A DNA stretch of 24,533 nucleotides from a virus: IMG/VR virus record IMGVR_UViG_3300034061_004303, positions 1 through 24,533 of that record; one strand, 5' to 3'. Numbering within the stretch: the first letter of the stretch is position 1; each line of letters starts with the position of its first letter. Under the pieces are notes generated by a model that was not told where the DNA came from, did no database searches, and saw only the letters and a program-made list of their open reading frames with translations. Positions 1 through 7,275 of the stretch are shown here, one piece after another. A program made the position numbers and the translations under genes.

Positions 1-175
1 ACGCCGCTGCGAGCGCTACGTCCTTCCGTTCTTTGGCGAGCGAGGAGCACTGCTGCGTGAAAGCAATCGTCTCAGCCGCGACCACTTTACACGGAGGGCG
101 ACACCCCACAGCCGCAGCAGCAAGAGCCAGAACCGCCATCCGTTTCGCATGACCATAGGCATAGGCATGGGTCAT
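1..175 (-). CDS. Putative lipoprotein, possible outer-membrane spanin (partial, cut by window edge)
   Basis: I translated this by hand; it is open from an ATG at 175 to the window edge, so about 58 residues are visible and the C-terminus is missing. A basic start (H-A-K-R around residues 9-12) is followed by an Ala/Leu hydrophobic run (13-23) and a lipobox-like A-V-G-C with the cysteine at residue 25. This fits signal peptidase II cleavage and lipid attachment. The ATG overlaps the previous gene's stop (ATGA) and has a GGAGG at 182-186, six bases upstream. A small lipoprotein just after two small membrane proteins in a phage late operon suggests an o-spanin (Rz1-like) or another lysis-associated lipoprotein. 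That role is inferred from position and signal only. The -3 residue is Ala rather than the usual Leu, so the lipobox is acceptable but not ideal. Confidence 0.6.
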   Translation of the reverse strand, partial: MTHAYAYGHAKRMAVLALAAAAVGCRPPCKVVAAETIAFTQQCSSLAKERKDVALAAA

Positions 176-390
176 TGATTGCCTCCCGCTACGAATTGAC
201 CAATGGCCTGCACCATCTTCACGGGGTCCCAGCCGATGGCGCGGATCAGCCGCGTCACCGCGGCGAAGCGCGGGTACTTCTCCCCGCGCTCCACCCACTC
301 CTCCGGAGTCCTCGTGCGGAAGAGGACGTTGAAGATGCCGGTGATGGCCGGCCAGATGAACACCGCCCAGAGTTCCACTCTGTCGCTCAT
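172..390 (-). CDS. Small membrane protein, holin-like (72 aa)
   Basis: This 72-residue protein begins MSDRVELWAV. A hydrophobic segment at about residues 7-24 (LWAVFIWPAITGIFNVLF) could be one transmembrane helix. It is followed by a charged stretch containing RTRTPEEW and an amphipathic C-terminal half. The start at 390 is chosen because its ATG overlaps the upstream stop (ATGA) and is preceded by GGGGAA; the open frame continues upstream to 711 but that part is Arg-rich out-of-frame sequence. A single membrane segment, small size and location between another one-helix protein and a lipoprotein suggest a holin or accessory lysis protein. No holin family can be proven by eye. It could instead be a virion or superinfection-related membrane protein. 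Confidence 0.65.
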   Translation of the reverse strand: MSDRVELWAVFIWPAITGIFNVLFRTRTPEEWVERGEKYPRFAAVTRLIRAIGWDPVKMVQAIGQFVAGGNQ

Positions 391-644
391 GGCTTCCCCA
401 AGAACTGGTGGCCGTACTTGGCGAGGGCCCACATAGCGCCGGAGAGGATGACGCCAAACACCACGCGCATGAATTGGCTGGTGCTCTCCTCTGCCTGCAT
501 CCTCAGCTTGCGGCCAAACCGAAGGTCCTCGCGGAAGGCGTTCACCGAGTCGACCGAATCGATGTCCACCCCGATGAGGAAGAACACGTCTCGAACAGCC
601 TTTTCGGCTGCCTCCTCGGCGACCGTCTTCTGCGAGGGGGCCAT
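387..644 (-). CDS. Small membrane protein, holin or lysis-associated (85 aa)
   Basis: The protein starts MAPSQKTVAEEAAEKAV and has 85 residues. Residues 1-55 are charged and largely helical, with an acidic I-G-V-D-I-D-S-V patch around 25-32. A hydrophobic stretch at about 57-75 (FMRVVFGVILSGAMWALAK) looks like one transmembrane helix near the C-terminus. The start at 644 forms TAATG with the preceding gene's stop; the longer open frame up to 890 is Arg/Pro-rich shadow sequence and was not used. I see no strong SD, so translation probably relies on coupling. With the gene at 172-390 it forms a pair of small membrane proteins after the tail-fibre module, where T7-like phages carry a holin. Function is inferred, not shown. 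Confidence 0.65.
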   Translation of the reverse strand: MAPSQKTVAEEAAEKAVRDVFFLIGVDIDSVDSVNAFREDLRFGRKLRMQAEESTSQFMRVVFGVILSGAMWALAKYGHQFLGKP

Positions 645-835
645 TACGCTTGCGCCGGCGGCTCCGCTGCCGCGACCACGGGGGCCGCCTGCTGCGGAGG
701 CTGAAGGCCAAGGGCCTTGTTCACCGTCTGGAGCGACTCGTTGACCGCGACCGCCTCGTGGAGTTCGAGCAGCCCCGCCTTCTGGGCGCGCATGACGATG
801 AGGACGAGGTTCTGAAATGCTTGTTCCGTGTTCAC
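644..835 (-). CDS. Small hypothetical protein with Ala/Pro-rich tail (63 aa)
   Basis: This is a 63-residue protein beginning MNTEQAFQNLVLIV. The start codon is GTG at 835 and overlaps the upstream stop as GTGA. The first 45 residues look helical, with a mildly hydrophobic QNLVLIVMRAQKAGLLEL stretch that is too polar to be a confident membrane span. Residues 45-63 are Pro/Gln/Ala-rich. The gene's stop is shared with the start of the next gene (TAATG), giving tight coupling on both sides. I do not recognise a family. Its place between a beta/proline-rich protein and the putative lysis genes allows either a virion-accessory or a lysis-associated role. Confidence 0.55.
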   Translation of the reverse strand: MNTEQAFQNLVLIVMRAQKAGLLELHEAVAVNESLQTVNKALGLQPPQQAAPVVAAAEPPAQA

Positions 836-1245
836 GATTCCTCCTGGGTGTCCACGGAAGGTGCCACGGGAGCGGCGGGTTCGTCAACATGGGCCACGTT
901 CCCCTCGCTGTAAACGATGGGCTCGTAGGGCGCGTCGGCGGGCGGAGCGGGCTCCGGCGTCGGCTCGGGAGCGGGCGGGGCGGGCGGGGCGTCGGGCACG
1001 ATCTCGACGATGGTCAGCCCGAGCGCGGTCGCGGTGTACGTGTAGAGGTAGTCGTCGTCGGTGCCCCACGCGGCGTAGGCGTCGCCTGTGAGGTTGATGC
1101 TGCCGGTCGTGAGGCTGACGCGCTCGGCGCTCTGTAGCCACCATTGGTAGCTCGCAGACGCGCCCGGCTGCACGTTCACGTTGTTGATGAAGAGCACCGT
1201 CGCGGTGCTCGGGAAGACGGAAACGGGTTCGATGGTGGCGAACAT
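832..1245 (-). CDS. Beta-domain protein with proline-rich tail, tail-fibre-associated (137 aa)
   Basis: Residues 1-82 look like a compact beta-sandwich, including the motif LTGDAYAAWGTDDDYLYTY (about 52-70) and a following LGL. I recall similar short beta domains from phage proteins encoded near tail fibres, but I cannot name the family. Residues 83-137 are low complexity, dominated by Pro, Ala, Glu and Asp, and probably disordered. The ATG at 1245 lies 7 bases after the tail-fibre stop, with a weak GAGG upstream, so the two genes are probably co-translated. A virion or fibre-assembly role is inferred from position. No enzymatic motif is visible. Confidence 0.6.
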   Translation of the reverse strand: MFATIEPVSVFPSTATVLFINNVNVQPGASASYQWWLQSAERVSLTTGSINLTGDAYAAWGTDDDYLYTYTATALGLTIVEIVPDAPPAPPAPEPTPEPAPPADAPYEPIVYSEGNVAHVDEPAAPVAPSVDTQEES

Positions 1246-1252
1246 GGGGGCC

Positions 1253-3289
1253 TCAGTTGGTGGCGTAGACGAAGGTGATCACGTAGTTACCGCTTGCGGC
1301 AATGGATACGCCGGTCGTGGTGGCGGTCGTTCCAGACTGGAGCCGGAGAATCGCCTTCACGCCGCCGCCTTCTTCGATGATGATCGAAGAACGATAGGTG
1401 CCGGAACCAGCGGTCTTTGCCGCGAACGGAAGCCCGCTCAGCGAAAGGTTACCGGTGCCAGTGTGCCCGGAAAAGACCACGGTCGCGGTGCAGAAAATGA
1501 GGTTTCCCCATCGCGTATAGAAGCCCTCTTGCACGCTGTACGTTGCGGTGCCTGCCGTGGTCCCTCCAAAGATTACCGGCGTCCACGAGTTTGAGGCGTA
1601 GTTCTCCTGGTAGCAATCCAGCGTCTGCGTGTCCGCGTTGCCCGGCGTCGCGGGGAGTTTGATTCCGGCGTTCGTGGTCGACGCATTGAACGTGCCGCCC
1701 GTGGTGGCCGCCGAAATGTTGCCGTTGATGTCGATTTCGAGACGCGAAGCGCCTGCGCTCTGGTCAAAGATTCGGAACAGCGACGAGGCTTGCAGGCTCT
1801 GGACCTGATGGTTTCGGCCACCCGTGTTTGGCGTCAGCGTCAGGATGCCGTCCGTGTTTGTCGCGTTGCCTTTGACGTGGAGCGGGGAAATCGGCGTTAC
1901 GCCGATGCCGACGTTGCCGTTCGAGTCGATGCGGGCGCGTTCGGTGGCACCCGTCGAAAAGAGCAGGTTGCCGCTTTCGCATCGGAACGCAAGATCCGCT
2001 GCCGCCCCACCGGTCACGAGGCCCGTGCCCGTGCCGATGTAGCCGAGCGTCGTGCTAGTCGAGCGACGAAGCTCTACCCATGCGTTTGCGCTCGTCGTGG
2101 CAAAGATGCCCGTAGTCGTACCGGCGCCGAGCGTGTGCAGGATAGCGCCCGGACTCGCCGTGCCGATGCCGACGTTGCCGTCGCCGCGTACGAAGAGGTG
2201 CTCGACGGTCCCCGCGGCGTTTTGAAGGCGAAGAGACGTGTCCGCCGCCGTCGTTCCGGCGCGCATGTTGAGGCCGTACGACGACCCAGACGTGGCGCTT
2301 CCCTGGATTTTGGCGGACCAGTCCGCAAGTGGCCCTTGCACATGCAGTGGCGCTGACGGCGACGGAAGTCCAATGCCGACGTATCCGGACGAGTCGATGC
2401 GGGCGCTTTCCAGCCAGGTGACGGTGTTGCCTGCCGTACCACTGACCGCGCGCTCCCATACATGCGCGCCGCCGATCTGAGTGTATTGCGAAGCCGCAGC
2501 GGTGGCCTTGTAGATCGCATTATTGGCGCTGTTGAGGAAAGCGTTCACGGTCCAATAGGCAACCGAATCGCTGCCGCTGTTGTAGTTCCATCGTGCGTGC
2601 GTGCGCATTTCCTCGGCGCGCACCGAAGACGCCCACGCGCTCGGGATGACGCCGATGCCAAAGTTCCCCGCCGAGTCGATGCGGGCGCGTTCGCCGCTGC
2701 CTCCAACCGAGTCGCGCGTTACGAAGTTGATCGCGCCGCTGCCGCTGTTGTTGACGTTGATGAAGTTGATCTGCGTGTTCGCGTTGTCCGAACTGTCACG
2801 GTTCGTAATCGACGTGTAGTTTCCGACCGTCGCGCTTGTGTTCTTGAGGTTGATCCCAAGTTCCGCGTTCAGTGCTGGCAACGTGTTCGCGCTGTTGACC
2901 TGCGCGCGGATAGCCCACGATAGGCCCGCGACGCCAACCACGTCCAGGCGGCCGCCTGGGTTCGTCGTGCCGATGCCGACAGAGCGACCAGAGCTGATGA
3001 CCATCGCGTGCTGACTGGAGATCGTGAAGCCAATCTCGTTCGTCGCCGGGAAGTAGATGCCGCTGGTCGTCGTGTCATGACGCGTGAACGCGGGCGACGT
3101 CTGCGTCGTACCCGCCGCGCGGATCGCTCCAGACGCGTTCGTCACGATGTTGCCGGACTGCGTCAGCAGCGAGTTCCCGAGCGTGTTCCCGTCCGGGGTC
3201 CACAGCGCGATGGTGTTCAGCGTACCGGCACCAGCCGTAGGCACGCCGCCCGAGATCGTCGTCGGGGCGAGAAGGCGAGGGGCGCTCAT
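1253..3289 (-). CDS. Tail fibre protein with repeated G-I-G modules (678 aa)
   Basis: A receptor-binding or distal tail fibre is the likely role. The N-terminus (about 1-60) is Thr/Gly-rich beta sequence that may attach the fibre to the tail. The shaft carries a repeated signature, roughly A-R-I-D-S-x-G-N-V-G-I-G followed by P and LHV, with GIG at residues 105, 211, 305, 374 and 461 and a decayed copy near 521-530. Such repeats are typical of trimeric phage fibres. The C-terminal domain, about 553-678, contains SWTPVIFGG, YSVQEGFYTRWGNLIF and LSLSGLPF, a pattern I recognise from phage fibre tips. Many fibres with this kind of shaft end in a self-cleaving chaperone; none is evident here. The ATG sits one base after the preceding stop. 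Its target receptor cannot be inferred. Confidence 0.85.
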   Translation of the reverse strand: MSAPRLLAPTTISGGVPTAGAGTLNTIALWTPDGNTLGNSLLTQSGNIVTNASGAIRAAGTTQTSPAFTRHDTTTSGIYFPATNEIGFTISSQHAMVISSGRSVGIGTTNPGGRLDVVGVAGLSWAIRAQVNSANTLPALNAELGINLKNTSATVGNYTSITNRDSSDNANTQINFINVNNSGSGAINFVTRDSVGGSGERARIDSAGNFGIGVIPSAWASSVRAEEMRTHARWNYNSGSDSVAYWTVNAFLNSANNAIYKATAAASQYTQIGGAHVWERAVSGTAGNTVTWLESARIDSSGYVGIGLPSPSAPLHVQGPLADWSAKIQGSATSGSSYGLNMRAGTTAADTSLRLQNAAGTVEHLFVRGDGNVGIGTASPGAILHTLGAGTTTGIFATTSANAWVELRRSTSTTLGYIGTGTGLVTGGAAADLAFRCESGNLLFSTGATERARIDSNGNVGIGVTPISPLHVKGNATNTDGILTLTPNTGGRNHQVQSLQASSLFRIFDQSAGASRLEIDINGNISAATTGGTFNASTTNAGIKLPATPGNADTQTLDCYQENYASNSWTPVIFGGTTAGTATYSVQEGFYTRWGNLIFCTATVVFSGHTGTGNLSLSGLPFAAKTAGSGTYRSSIIIEEGGGVKAILRLQSGTTATTTGVSIAASGNYVITFVYATN
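1895..2985 (-). repeat. Dispersed repeats encoding the GIG shaft modules of the tail fibre
   Basis: Five recognisable copies of a DNA block encoding R-I-D-S-x-G-N-V-G-I-G or a close variant centre near 2977, 2659, 2377, 2170 and 1909 in the fibre gene. On the plus strand they share pieces such as atgccgacgttgccg and gagtcgatgcgggc. Spacing is irregular (about 207 to 318 bases) and each copy is followed by different sequence. These are domain repeats of the shaft, not a perfect tandem array. They could allow copy-number change by recombination. Confidence 0.75.
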
Positions 3290-3290
3290 G

Positions 3291-3686
3291 TCAGTTCCCG
3301 ATCACGCGGGCGGAGCGTCCGACCGTGCTGCTGAAGGCGATGGCGATGCCCGAGCCATCACGGCAGTCGATTGCGATGGACTCGCCCGGCATCACCTTGA
3401 ACGCCGTGTTCGTGCCCGTGCCCGTCGGAGGCGCCGTGTCGTAGTCCGCGCTCGCCACGAATAGAAACTCGCCAGCCGTCGTGGTGTCGTTGTAGATCGT
3501 GATGCCCTGCACGTACGAGCTGTCGAGCGTACGCACGGGACCGTTGACGAGGTCGATTGACGTTCCGCGGACCGGCACCTGGCTGCCCTGCGGGATCGGG
3601 CTCTCAAGCAGGTGGAAGTTCGTGTCCGTGGGCACGACCGAGTACACTCGCGTCTTGCTGCTGAGCCCTGTTCCGATTCTCGTCAT
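3291..3686 (-). CDS. Small beta-rich virion-associated protein, hypothetical (131 aa)
   Basis: The protein begins MTRIGTGLSSKTRVYSV and is rich in Thr, Ser, Val and Gly, with alternating hydrophobic residues typical of an all-beta fold. No catalytic motif is visible. The start at 3686 is supported by an AAGGAG six bases upstream. It lies between the largest ejection-like protein and the tail fibre, and the fibre ATG follows its stop after a single base. A head-tail or fibre-base accessory protein is plausible. I do not recognise a family, so function stays open. Confidence 0.6.
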   Translation of the reverse strand: MTRIGTGLSSKTRVYSVVPTDTNFHLLESPIPQGSQVPVRGTSIDLVNGPVRTLDSSYVQGITIYNDTTTAGEFLFVASADYDTAPPTGTGTNTAFKVMPGESIAIDCRDGSGIAIAFSSTVGRSARVIGN

Positions 3687-3711
3687 GGTGTTCTCCTTGC
3701 CTGTCGTATCC

Positions 3712-3726
3712 CCGGCCTGATGCCGG
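3712..3726 (-). other. Small GC-rich inverted repeat in the 50-base gap between two genes
   Basis: The arms ccggc (3712-3716) and gccgg (3722-3726) flank a 5-base loop. They lie in the widest intergenic gap of the window, between the 1,179-aa gene and the next gene. There is no T-run after it in the direction of transcription, so it is not a convincing terminator. It could be an RNA-processing or weak pause site, or chance in GC-rich DNA. Confidence 0.25.
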
Positions 3727-3735
3727 CATGAGTCT

Positions 3736-6700
3736 TCAGTCCGCGGACGGAGGCCCGAGCTCCACGTTGCCCGCGATGTTGCTCTTGCCCGGTGCGGGCG
3801 GACGTCCTCGAGCCGCGGCGACCTCGCTCTTCGGGGTCACCGGCTGCTGGAACTGCATCGTCGAGCCGCTGATCTGCTGCAGCATCGTGAGCGGCAGCGT
3901 CGTCCGCATCAGGAACTTGTCCTTCATCATGATCTTGAAGAGCGGGGCGAGGTTGGCCACGGTCTTCGGGTTCTCACGGTGAAGCACCTCGACGGCGCGC
4001 TTCAGGTTGTCGTAACTCTCAGGTGAGACACGCTGCAGCATGTCGACGTCCTGCTGGCGCAGCGTCCCCTGCTTGATGAAACTGGCCAGTAGGTCAGGAT
4101 TCTTGAGCACGGCCACTGACCTAGCAAAGTCCTGGGCGTCTGCGCCATTGGAAGTCATCGGGCGCTTGCGCTCGAGGTAGTCGATGGCGGCGTTGAACCG
4201 GTTCCGGGCGTCGTCGAGGTTCCGCCCGTCCACCACGCCCGAGCGCGCGATGCGGTCGAAGGCCTTCTCCGCTGCCGCACGGTCCTGCAGGATCGAGTCG
4301 ACGTAGGCGTTGGCCTCGGGGACCGAGAACGTGTAACCGCTCTTCGTCTGCGAGGTGCGGGCGACCTGCGGCGTCAGGCGCTCGAGCGCGCTCATTGCGT
4401 TGCCCGTCGCCGTCCAGAAGCGCACCGGGTTCATCATGGTCGAAGCGGCCTTGTAGAGCCCCTTCTTGCCGCCCATGGCCGCCATGGTGATGCCAATGAG
4501 GGTCGTGCCGAGCCCGCCACTCATGAGCCCCATGACGGTCGTGCCACCGCTCAGAGCCGCGAGCAGGTTGTCCGGCTCTAGTGCCTTCTGCGCGAAGGTC
4601 TTGTTCGCCTTCGCGATGTCGGCGAGGAGCTGCTTGCCCTCGGGCGAAGCGCGGAACGCCTTCATCGACTGCTCGAAGATGCGAAGCTCGTCGAGCGGGA
4701 TGAGCTGCTGCGAGCGCGCCGCGTTCTTGATGAGGTTCCGCTCGCCCGCCGCCGTGAGCGCATCGAGCTCTTGGGCGACCGCCTTGTGCTCGTCGCGAAG
4801 GACTTCGAGCTCTCCGCGGAGCTTCGTCTTCTCGGCGATCTCGCCCTTGATCCCGGTGACCCTGGCATCGAGCTCGCCCGTACGAAGCGCCCGGCGCTGC
4901 TGCGCATAGGTCTCGCGAGCCATGCGCACGCTCTCCGCGTGGATGGCGCGCTGCTCGGCCGTAGCCGCACGGTCCTGGCGCAGGTTCGCGCGGTCCGTCG
5001 CGAGGTTCTCGCGCGCGCTCGTGACCTCGTCGTACGCCGTGCGCGAGCGGTCGATCTTCTCCTTGATGTCCTCGATGCGGTCCGACAGGGCCTGTTTGCG
5101 GGCCTCGCTCTTCTGCGAGCGCAGCGTCTTGGCCAGCGCCTGGCGCTCTTTCACGAGCGCCTCGCGCTTCGCCGCGATGTCGGCGAGCTGCTGGTCGAAG
5201 CCTTGAATGAGGTTTTCCTGCTGCCCGAGGACCGTGCGCAGGCCGATGGTCTCCGCCGGCGTGGCGCCCACGAGCGTGCGCGAGGGAGCCTCGACCGCCG
5301 GAGCAGCCGCCTTGACCGTCGCCTCCTCCGCAGCCACCGCCGCCTCACGCGGGGTGATGCGGTACTTCTCGGCGATGTTCATCGCCTTGCCGAGGTCCGA
5401 CTCGATGATCTCGCGAGCCGCCATGTCGGTCGTCGCCTGCGCCTTGATGGCGTCGTAGGCCTCCTTGCCGACGATGTCTTCGATGCCCTCGAGCGCCTTC
5501 GCGATGCCAGGGATGCGCTTTGGCCGACCGCCCAGCGCGCCGCTGCGGAGCCCACGAACATCACGGGAGACCTCGGCGACCGCCTTGACGTACGCCGCGT
5601 TCTCGGGCGACAGGCGCGCGAGGAGCTCGGGATGCCGGAAGGCCTCGGCAAAGATGGACGCCTTGATCTTCTCGGGAGCGCCGGTGGCCTTGCTGATCTG
5701 CAGCTTCGTCGCGAAGCCGTTCTGCGCAGCGTGCATGTCCTGCACGATCTGGCGGAACTCGTCGAGCGGAGCCTCTCCATTGCGCAGCGCGGCGAGGGTG
5801 AACTCGCGGTGGCGGGCGCTGCTCTTGATGCCAGCCTCGGCGAGGGCGTTGTCGACCTCGATCTGGGCGGCGGTGCGGACGTTCGCGTTGCGCGCCACGC
5901 GGGCGGCGTACTTCTGCGCGTCGTCGGCGCTGATGCCAGCAGCCTCGGCAAGCTGCTCGCCGGACGACTTGAGCTTCGAGAGCGTGCGGTCGTACTGGCC
6001 AACGGCACGAGCGCGAGCGCGCGCAGCCGTCGCCTCCTCCACGGCAAGCGCCTGCAGGTCGAGACCCTTCTGGGCAAACTCCCCGAGCGTCTTCTCGCCG
6101 TCGCGCAAGACGCCAAGCGTCTCGATGTACGTGTCGAGGCGGCTCTGCAGCGTCGCCTCGCGAGCCTCCTGCCCCACGCGTCCACGCACCGCAGCAAGCG
6201 CCTCCTGCGTCTGAGCGGCCTGCTCCTCCATCACCGTGATCTGGCGCTGCCAAGCGCGCTTGTTCGAAGCCGTCGACTTCACGGCGTCCGCGAGATCGGT
6301 GTGGAACGTTTCGAGCGACCGCACGTCGCCGAGTTGGCGATCTGCGTTCGCGAGCGTCTTCGTGAGCTTCTCGATCTTCGAGCCGACCGCCTTGAGCCCA
6401 GCGTCCGCCGAGGAGAAGCCCTTCTCCTTCACCTTCTCCGCCGTCGCGTTCCAGCGGTCCGCGATGCCACGCACCTCGTCCGCCTTCACGAACGCGTCGT
6501 CGAGCATGGTCTGGAAGCGCTCGTCGTACGCCACCTGCGCCGCCTTCTCCGGGGCCGTGGTCGCGAGCGTGCGCTCCGCCTCGGTCGCAGCGCCTCGGGC
6601 GCGCTTGACGCCTGCGCCGAGCGCCGGCATGAGCGCACCAATGGTGCCACCAACGACGGCGCCGCTGGTTGCCGCTTCGAGCGGACGGGCCTCGCGCTGC

Positions 6701-7275
6701 TCGATGGCCGCCTGCGTGATCTCCGATCCTGCGCCAAAGCCTGCGCCAATAGCTGCCTCGCGAGCCGCAGAGCGAAGTGCCGTCTGGCCGAGTGTGCGCG
6801 CAGCAGCGCCACCGGCTGCGGCGCCACCACCGCCCGTGAGCGCCGTGGCCGCACCGAGCCCGAGCATCTCGCCCGCGCCGATGGTCGAGAAGACGCCACC
6901 GCCTCGAGCGGCTTCGAGCTGCGCAAGGGTCTCTGGCTTGACGAGACCGCTCTCGATGAGACCCTTGCCGCCAAGGCCCATGGTTGCCCCTTGCAGGGCT
7001 CCGTAGCCAAGACCCGCAGCAAGACCCGCCCCGCCACCGAAACGCTCTTCTGCACCACGCTGGAAGGCCGCCTGAGACCCTTCGAGCCTGACGTTGAGAC
7101 CACGGTTCAATGTGTCGACGACGCGCTCGAGCGGAACCTCGGTCGACTTCTCGTCGCCAAGAGTCACGCGCTGGCCAGGACGCGCGCCGAACCCGCTCCG
7201 CAGAAGCGGAACGACCTGCTCCTGCGGGACGGCAACATCCTTGCCTTGCGGGTCGACGAGCGTGACGGTCTTCAC
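3736..7275 (-). CDS. Putative large ejection (internal virion) protein (1179 aa)
   Basis: This is the third and largest of three consecutive Ala/Gln/Glu-rich proteins, in the place of T7 gp16 or P22 gp16, which are pushed into the host envelope with the DNA. Residues 1-30 and 35-62 form two related halves (V-x-L-x-D-x..VP.E.V...L..G). Gly/Ala-rich hydrophobic segments follow at about 80-105, 130-160 and 203-224, which could insert into membranes. Long charged coiled-coil stretches fill about 250-480 and 690-880. Another hydrophobic segment lies at about 905-940 (GGTTVMGLMSGGLGTTLIG). The C-terminus is Pro/Ala-rich. I see no lytic transglycosylase motif of the kind found in T7 gp16. The ATG overlaps the upstream stop (ATGA). 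The role is inferred from order, size and composition; a tape-measure-like function is the alternative. Confidence 0.65.
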   Translation of the reverse strand: MKTVTLVDPQGKDVAVPQEQVVPLLRSGFGARPGQRVTLGDEKSTEVPLERVVDTLNRGLNVRLEGSQAAFQRGAEERFGGGAGLAAGLGYGALQGATMGLGGKGLIESGLVKPETLAQLEAARGGGVFSTIGAGEMLGLGAATALTGGGGAAAGGAAARTLGQTALRSAAREAAIGAGFGAGSEITQAAIEQREARPLEAATSGAVVGGTIGALMPALGAGVKRARGAATEAERTLATTAPEKAAQVAYDERFQTMLDDAFVKADEVRGIADRWNATAEKVKEKGFSSADAGLKAVGSKIEKLTKTLANADRQLGDVRSLETFHTDLADAVKSTASNKRAWQRQITVMEEQAAQTQEALAAVRGRVGQEAREATLQSRLDTYIETLGVLRDGEKTLGEFAQKGLDLQALAVEEATAARARARAVGQYDRTLSKLKSSGEQLAEAAGISADDAQKYAARVARNANVRTAAQIEVDNALAEAGIKSSARHREFTLAALRNGEAPLDEFRQIVQDMHAAQNGFATKLQISKATGAPEKIKASIFAEAFRHPELLARLSPENAAYVKAVAEVSRDVRGLRSGALGGRPKRIPGIAKALEGIEDIVGKEAYDAIKAQATTDMAAREIIESDLGKAMNIAEKYRITPREAAVAAEEATVKAAAPAVEAPSRTLVGATPAETIGLRTVLGQQENLIQGFDQQLADIAAKREALVKERQALAKTLRSQKSEARKQALSDRIEDIKEKIDRSRTAYDEVTSARENLATDRANLRQDRAATAEQRAIHAESVRMARETYAQQRRALRTGELDARVTGIKGEIAEKTKLRGELEVLRDEHKAVAQELDALTAAGERNLIKNAARSQQLIPLDELRIFEQSMKAFRASPEGKQLLADIAKANKTFAQKALEPDNLLAALSGGTTVMGLMSGGLGTTLIGITMAAMGGKKGLYKAASTMMNPVRFWTATGNAMSALERLTPQVARTSQTKSGYTFSVPEANAYVDSILQDRAAAEKAFDRIARSGVVDGRNLDDARNRFNAAIDYLERKRPMTSNGADAQDFARSVAVLKNPDLLASFIKQGTLRQQDVDMLQRVSPESYDNLKRAVEVLHRENPKTVANLAPLFKIMMKDKFLMRTTLPLTMLQQISGSTMQFQQPVTPKSEVAAARGRPPAPGKSNIAGNVELGPPSAD

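Noticed and set aside
172-711. Longer version of the 72-aa membrane protein starting at 711
   Set aside because: The extra 107 residues are Arg-rich and cover neighbouring genes out of frame; the start at 390 has an ATGA overlap and a purine-rich SD.
387-890. Longer version of the small membrane protein starting at 890
   Set aside because: The added N-terminal 82 residues are Arg/Pro/Gly-rich and overlap two other genes; the start at 644 has a TAATG junction.
1895-2985. CRISPR-like array from the regularly recurring repeats in the fibre gene
   Set aside because: Repeats are in frame, encode the shaft motif, vary in sequence and are unevenly spaced.
3687-3735. Rho-independent terminator in the gap before the 131-aa gene
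   Set aside because: There is a small inverted repeat but no T-run after it and the stem is only 5 bp; transcription must also continue into the fibre gene.
3736-7275. Lytic transglycosylase domain in the largest ejection-like protein, as in T7 gp16
   Set aside because: I could not find a convincing catalytic Glu-Ser motif region; the N-terminus is the tandem half-repeat instead.
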